From: Nocardioidaceae bacterium
GTDB lineage: Bacteria > Actinomycetota > Actinomycetes > Propionibacteriales > Nocardioidaceae
Assembly (NCBI GenBank): GCA_025965395.1
Contig: JAOPXA010000322.1
Location: forward strand, 1 to 8,183
Length of the DNA: 8,183 bases
Direction of reading: 5' to 3'
Part shown: one piece after another, positions 7,366 to 8,183 of the stretch
How the letters are laid out: the number at the start of each line of letters is the position of its first letter
Numbering within the stretch: the first letter of the stretch is position 1
Program-made: the position numbers and the translations under genes
The notes under the pieces: model-generated
What the model was told of the DNA's origin: nothing
The model's database searches: none
The model's input: only the letters and a program-made list of their open reading frames with translations

Positions 7366-7584
7366 CATCCGTACGCAAATCTTCGGCGATCCGTACGAAG
7401 TTCGCCGCTGATCCGTACGCAAATCTTCGGTCATCCGTACGCAACGCGGGGTCGATCCGCACGAAGTTCCTAGGCACGGCGCACTTCGTACGGATCAGCG
7501 TCGCGTTGCGTACGGATCAGCGTCGCATTGCGTACGGATGAGCACTCCTTTTCGTGCGGATGAGCGTGGTTTTGCGTACGGATG
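7366..7584. repeat. Ten-unit, 22-bp phased palindromic repeat array between convergent genes
   Basis: Five direct copies of ATCCGTACG start at 7367, 7389, 7411, 7433 and 7455. Five inverted copies (CGTACGGAT) start at 7487, 7509, 7531, 7553 and 7575. Every step is exactly 22 bp. Units 7455 and 7553 carry one transition in the core (ATCCGCACG and CGTGCGGAT). The whole array is symmetric about 7475, and by hand the arms match at about three quarters of positions: cores of 11-16 bp are nearly identical, linkers are not. Right of each core the units read either CGCAA (C type) or CGAA (A type). The order is C-A-C-C-A in the left arm and the exact mirror A-C-C-A-C in the right. The centre (7468-7482) is unique sequence flanked by CGAAGT/ACTTCG. 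It fills the gap between the fumC stop and the DUF2079 stop; the 22-bp period excludes coding. It could be a bidirectional terminator, a set of protein binding sites on one DNA face, or a dispersed element. Confidence 0.9.
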
Positions 7585-7588
7585 AGCG

Positions 7589-8183
7589 TTAGGGGGTGCG
7601 GCGGGCGAGAGTGAACCCGTCGCGGTCGAACACGGTCTCGTAGGGCACGCCGAACGTCTTCAACCCGTACGCGGCCGCCTCCGGCGCCATGGGTGACCAG
7701 CCCCCGCGCTGCGCATCAATCAGCACGTAGTCGGGCACGACGTCGCCGATCGTGCCGACCCAATACACCCGATGATCGCTCGCCAGGTGCGTGATCAGCC
7801 CGATGTCGGTGACGACGCTCGAGCCCTTGGTGATCAAGCCCATCGCTTCGTGCGCACTCGCGGCCCGCGGGTTGGCGCTGTATGTCGTCGAGTCGGCGAG
7901 CTGACCCAGCGGCCACCACGAGCCCATCGCCAGCACGACCGCAAGACCCACATACGGCGCATACCGCGCATAGGCGAAGAACCATGACGGCCCATCAGCG
8001 CGGGCGCGCTCGACCCCGTCGATCAGCGCCACGAACACAATCGGCATAAGCGGGAGCGAGTAGTGCCAGTCGATGCTCCAGTAGAACGTGTTGTCGCTGA
8101 CGAACCTCCACGCCAAGGTCGGGAGCACCAAGAGCACCCACGGCGAACGCAACGCGGCGTGACCCGTGATTCCCACCAGAGCC
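7589..8183 (-). CDS. DUF2079 family membrane protein (C-terminal part, runs off right edge)
   Basis: The reading frame is open from the right edge (198 codons) to a TAA at 7591-7589, so only the C-terminus is present; the true start lies outside. The fragment shows family features: SPWVLLVLPTLAWRFVSDN followed by YWSIDWHYSLPLMPIVFVAL, another hydrophobic helix (YVGLAVVLAMGSWWPLGQL), and then a soluble C-terminal portion with GSSVVTDIGLITHLASDHRVYWVG and PDYVLIDAQRGGW. This arrangement matches DUF2079, a family of polytopic proteins of unknown function that look related to membrane glycosyltransferases. No catalytic residue can be assigned from this part. A GTG at 8176 is not a credible start, as it falls within a conserved hydrophobic region. 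The gene converges on fumC across the repeat array, which begins 5 bp from its stop codon. Confidence 0.82.
   Translation of the reverse strand, partial: ALVGITGHAALRSPWVLLVLPTLAWRFVSDNTFYWSIDWHYSLPLMPIVFVALIDGVERARADGPSWFFAYARYAPYVGLAVVLAMGSWWPLGQLADSTTYSANPRAASAHEAMGLITKGSSVVTDIGLITHLASDHRVYWVGTIGDVVPDYVLIDAQRGGWSPMAPEAAAYGLKTFGVPYETVFDRDGFTLARRTP

Noticed and set aside
7366..7584. CRISPR array
   Set aside because: Repeat cores are only 9-13 bp with 9-11 bp linkers, half are inverted, and linkers are partly shared. CRISPR repeats are longer, all in one orientation, with unique spacers, and no cas genes are nearby.

Overview
The window looks like chromosomal DNA of a high-GC actinobacterium. 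By eye it is roughly two-thirds G+C, with strong G/C bias at third codon positions. The gene order ispH / xseA-xseB / DUF4245 / glpX / fumC matches a neighbourhood I recall from Mycobacterium tuberculosis (lytB2, xseA, xseB, the Rv1100 family, glpX, fum). Protein style and the frequent CGTACG hexamers make me favour Nocardioidaceae / Propionibacteriales, but that is inference. There are no phage or transposase genes. Apart from the intergenic repeats this is a conserved core region.

Layout: (1) 1-686, minus strand, N-terminal part of a CPA1-type Na+/H+ antiporter that runs off the left edge. It lies 33 bp downstream of (2) ispH (720-1718, minus), the last enzyme of the MEP isoprenoid pathway. 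(3) ispH diverges from the xseA-xseB operon (1789-3039 and 3032-3259, plus), exonuclease VII large and small subunits with an 8-bp overlap. (4) xseB converges on a DUF4245 membrane-anchored protein (3380-3946, minus). A 74-nt imperfect palindrome lies between them and probably ends transcription from both sides. (5) DUF4245 diverges from glpX (4041-5048, class II fructose-1,6-bisphosphatase). glpX is followed on the same strand by an alpha/beta hydrolase (5059-5955) and fumC (5967-7361, class II fumarase). (6) fumC converges on the C-terminal part of a DUF2079 membrane protein (7589-8183, minus, runs off the right edge).

The most unusual structure is the 227-bp gap between fumC and the DUF2079 gene. 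It is filled by ten copies of a 9-bp core (ATCCGTACG) at an exact 22-bp period. Five copies point one way and five the other, around an axis at position 7475, and even the order of repeat subtypes is mirrored. I recognise no described element of this form. A second observation is that six genes have a TAnnnT-like -10 hexamer ending 6-8 nt before the start codon, and most lack a good Shine-Dalgarno sequence. That is the geometry of leaderless transcripts. In two cases the hexamer overlaps the stop codon of the gene before it.

Functionally, glpX and fumC serve central carbon metabolism (gluconeogenesis and the TCA cycle), ispH serves isoprenoid synthesis, and XseAB serves DNA repair and degradation of single-stranded DNA. 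Nothing indicates that these genes form one dedicated system. They are a conserved housekeeping neighbourhood.
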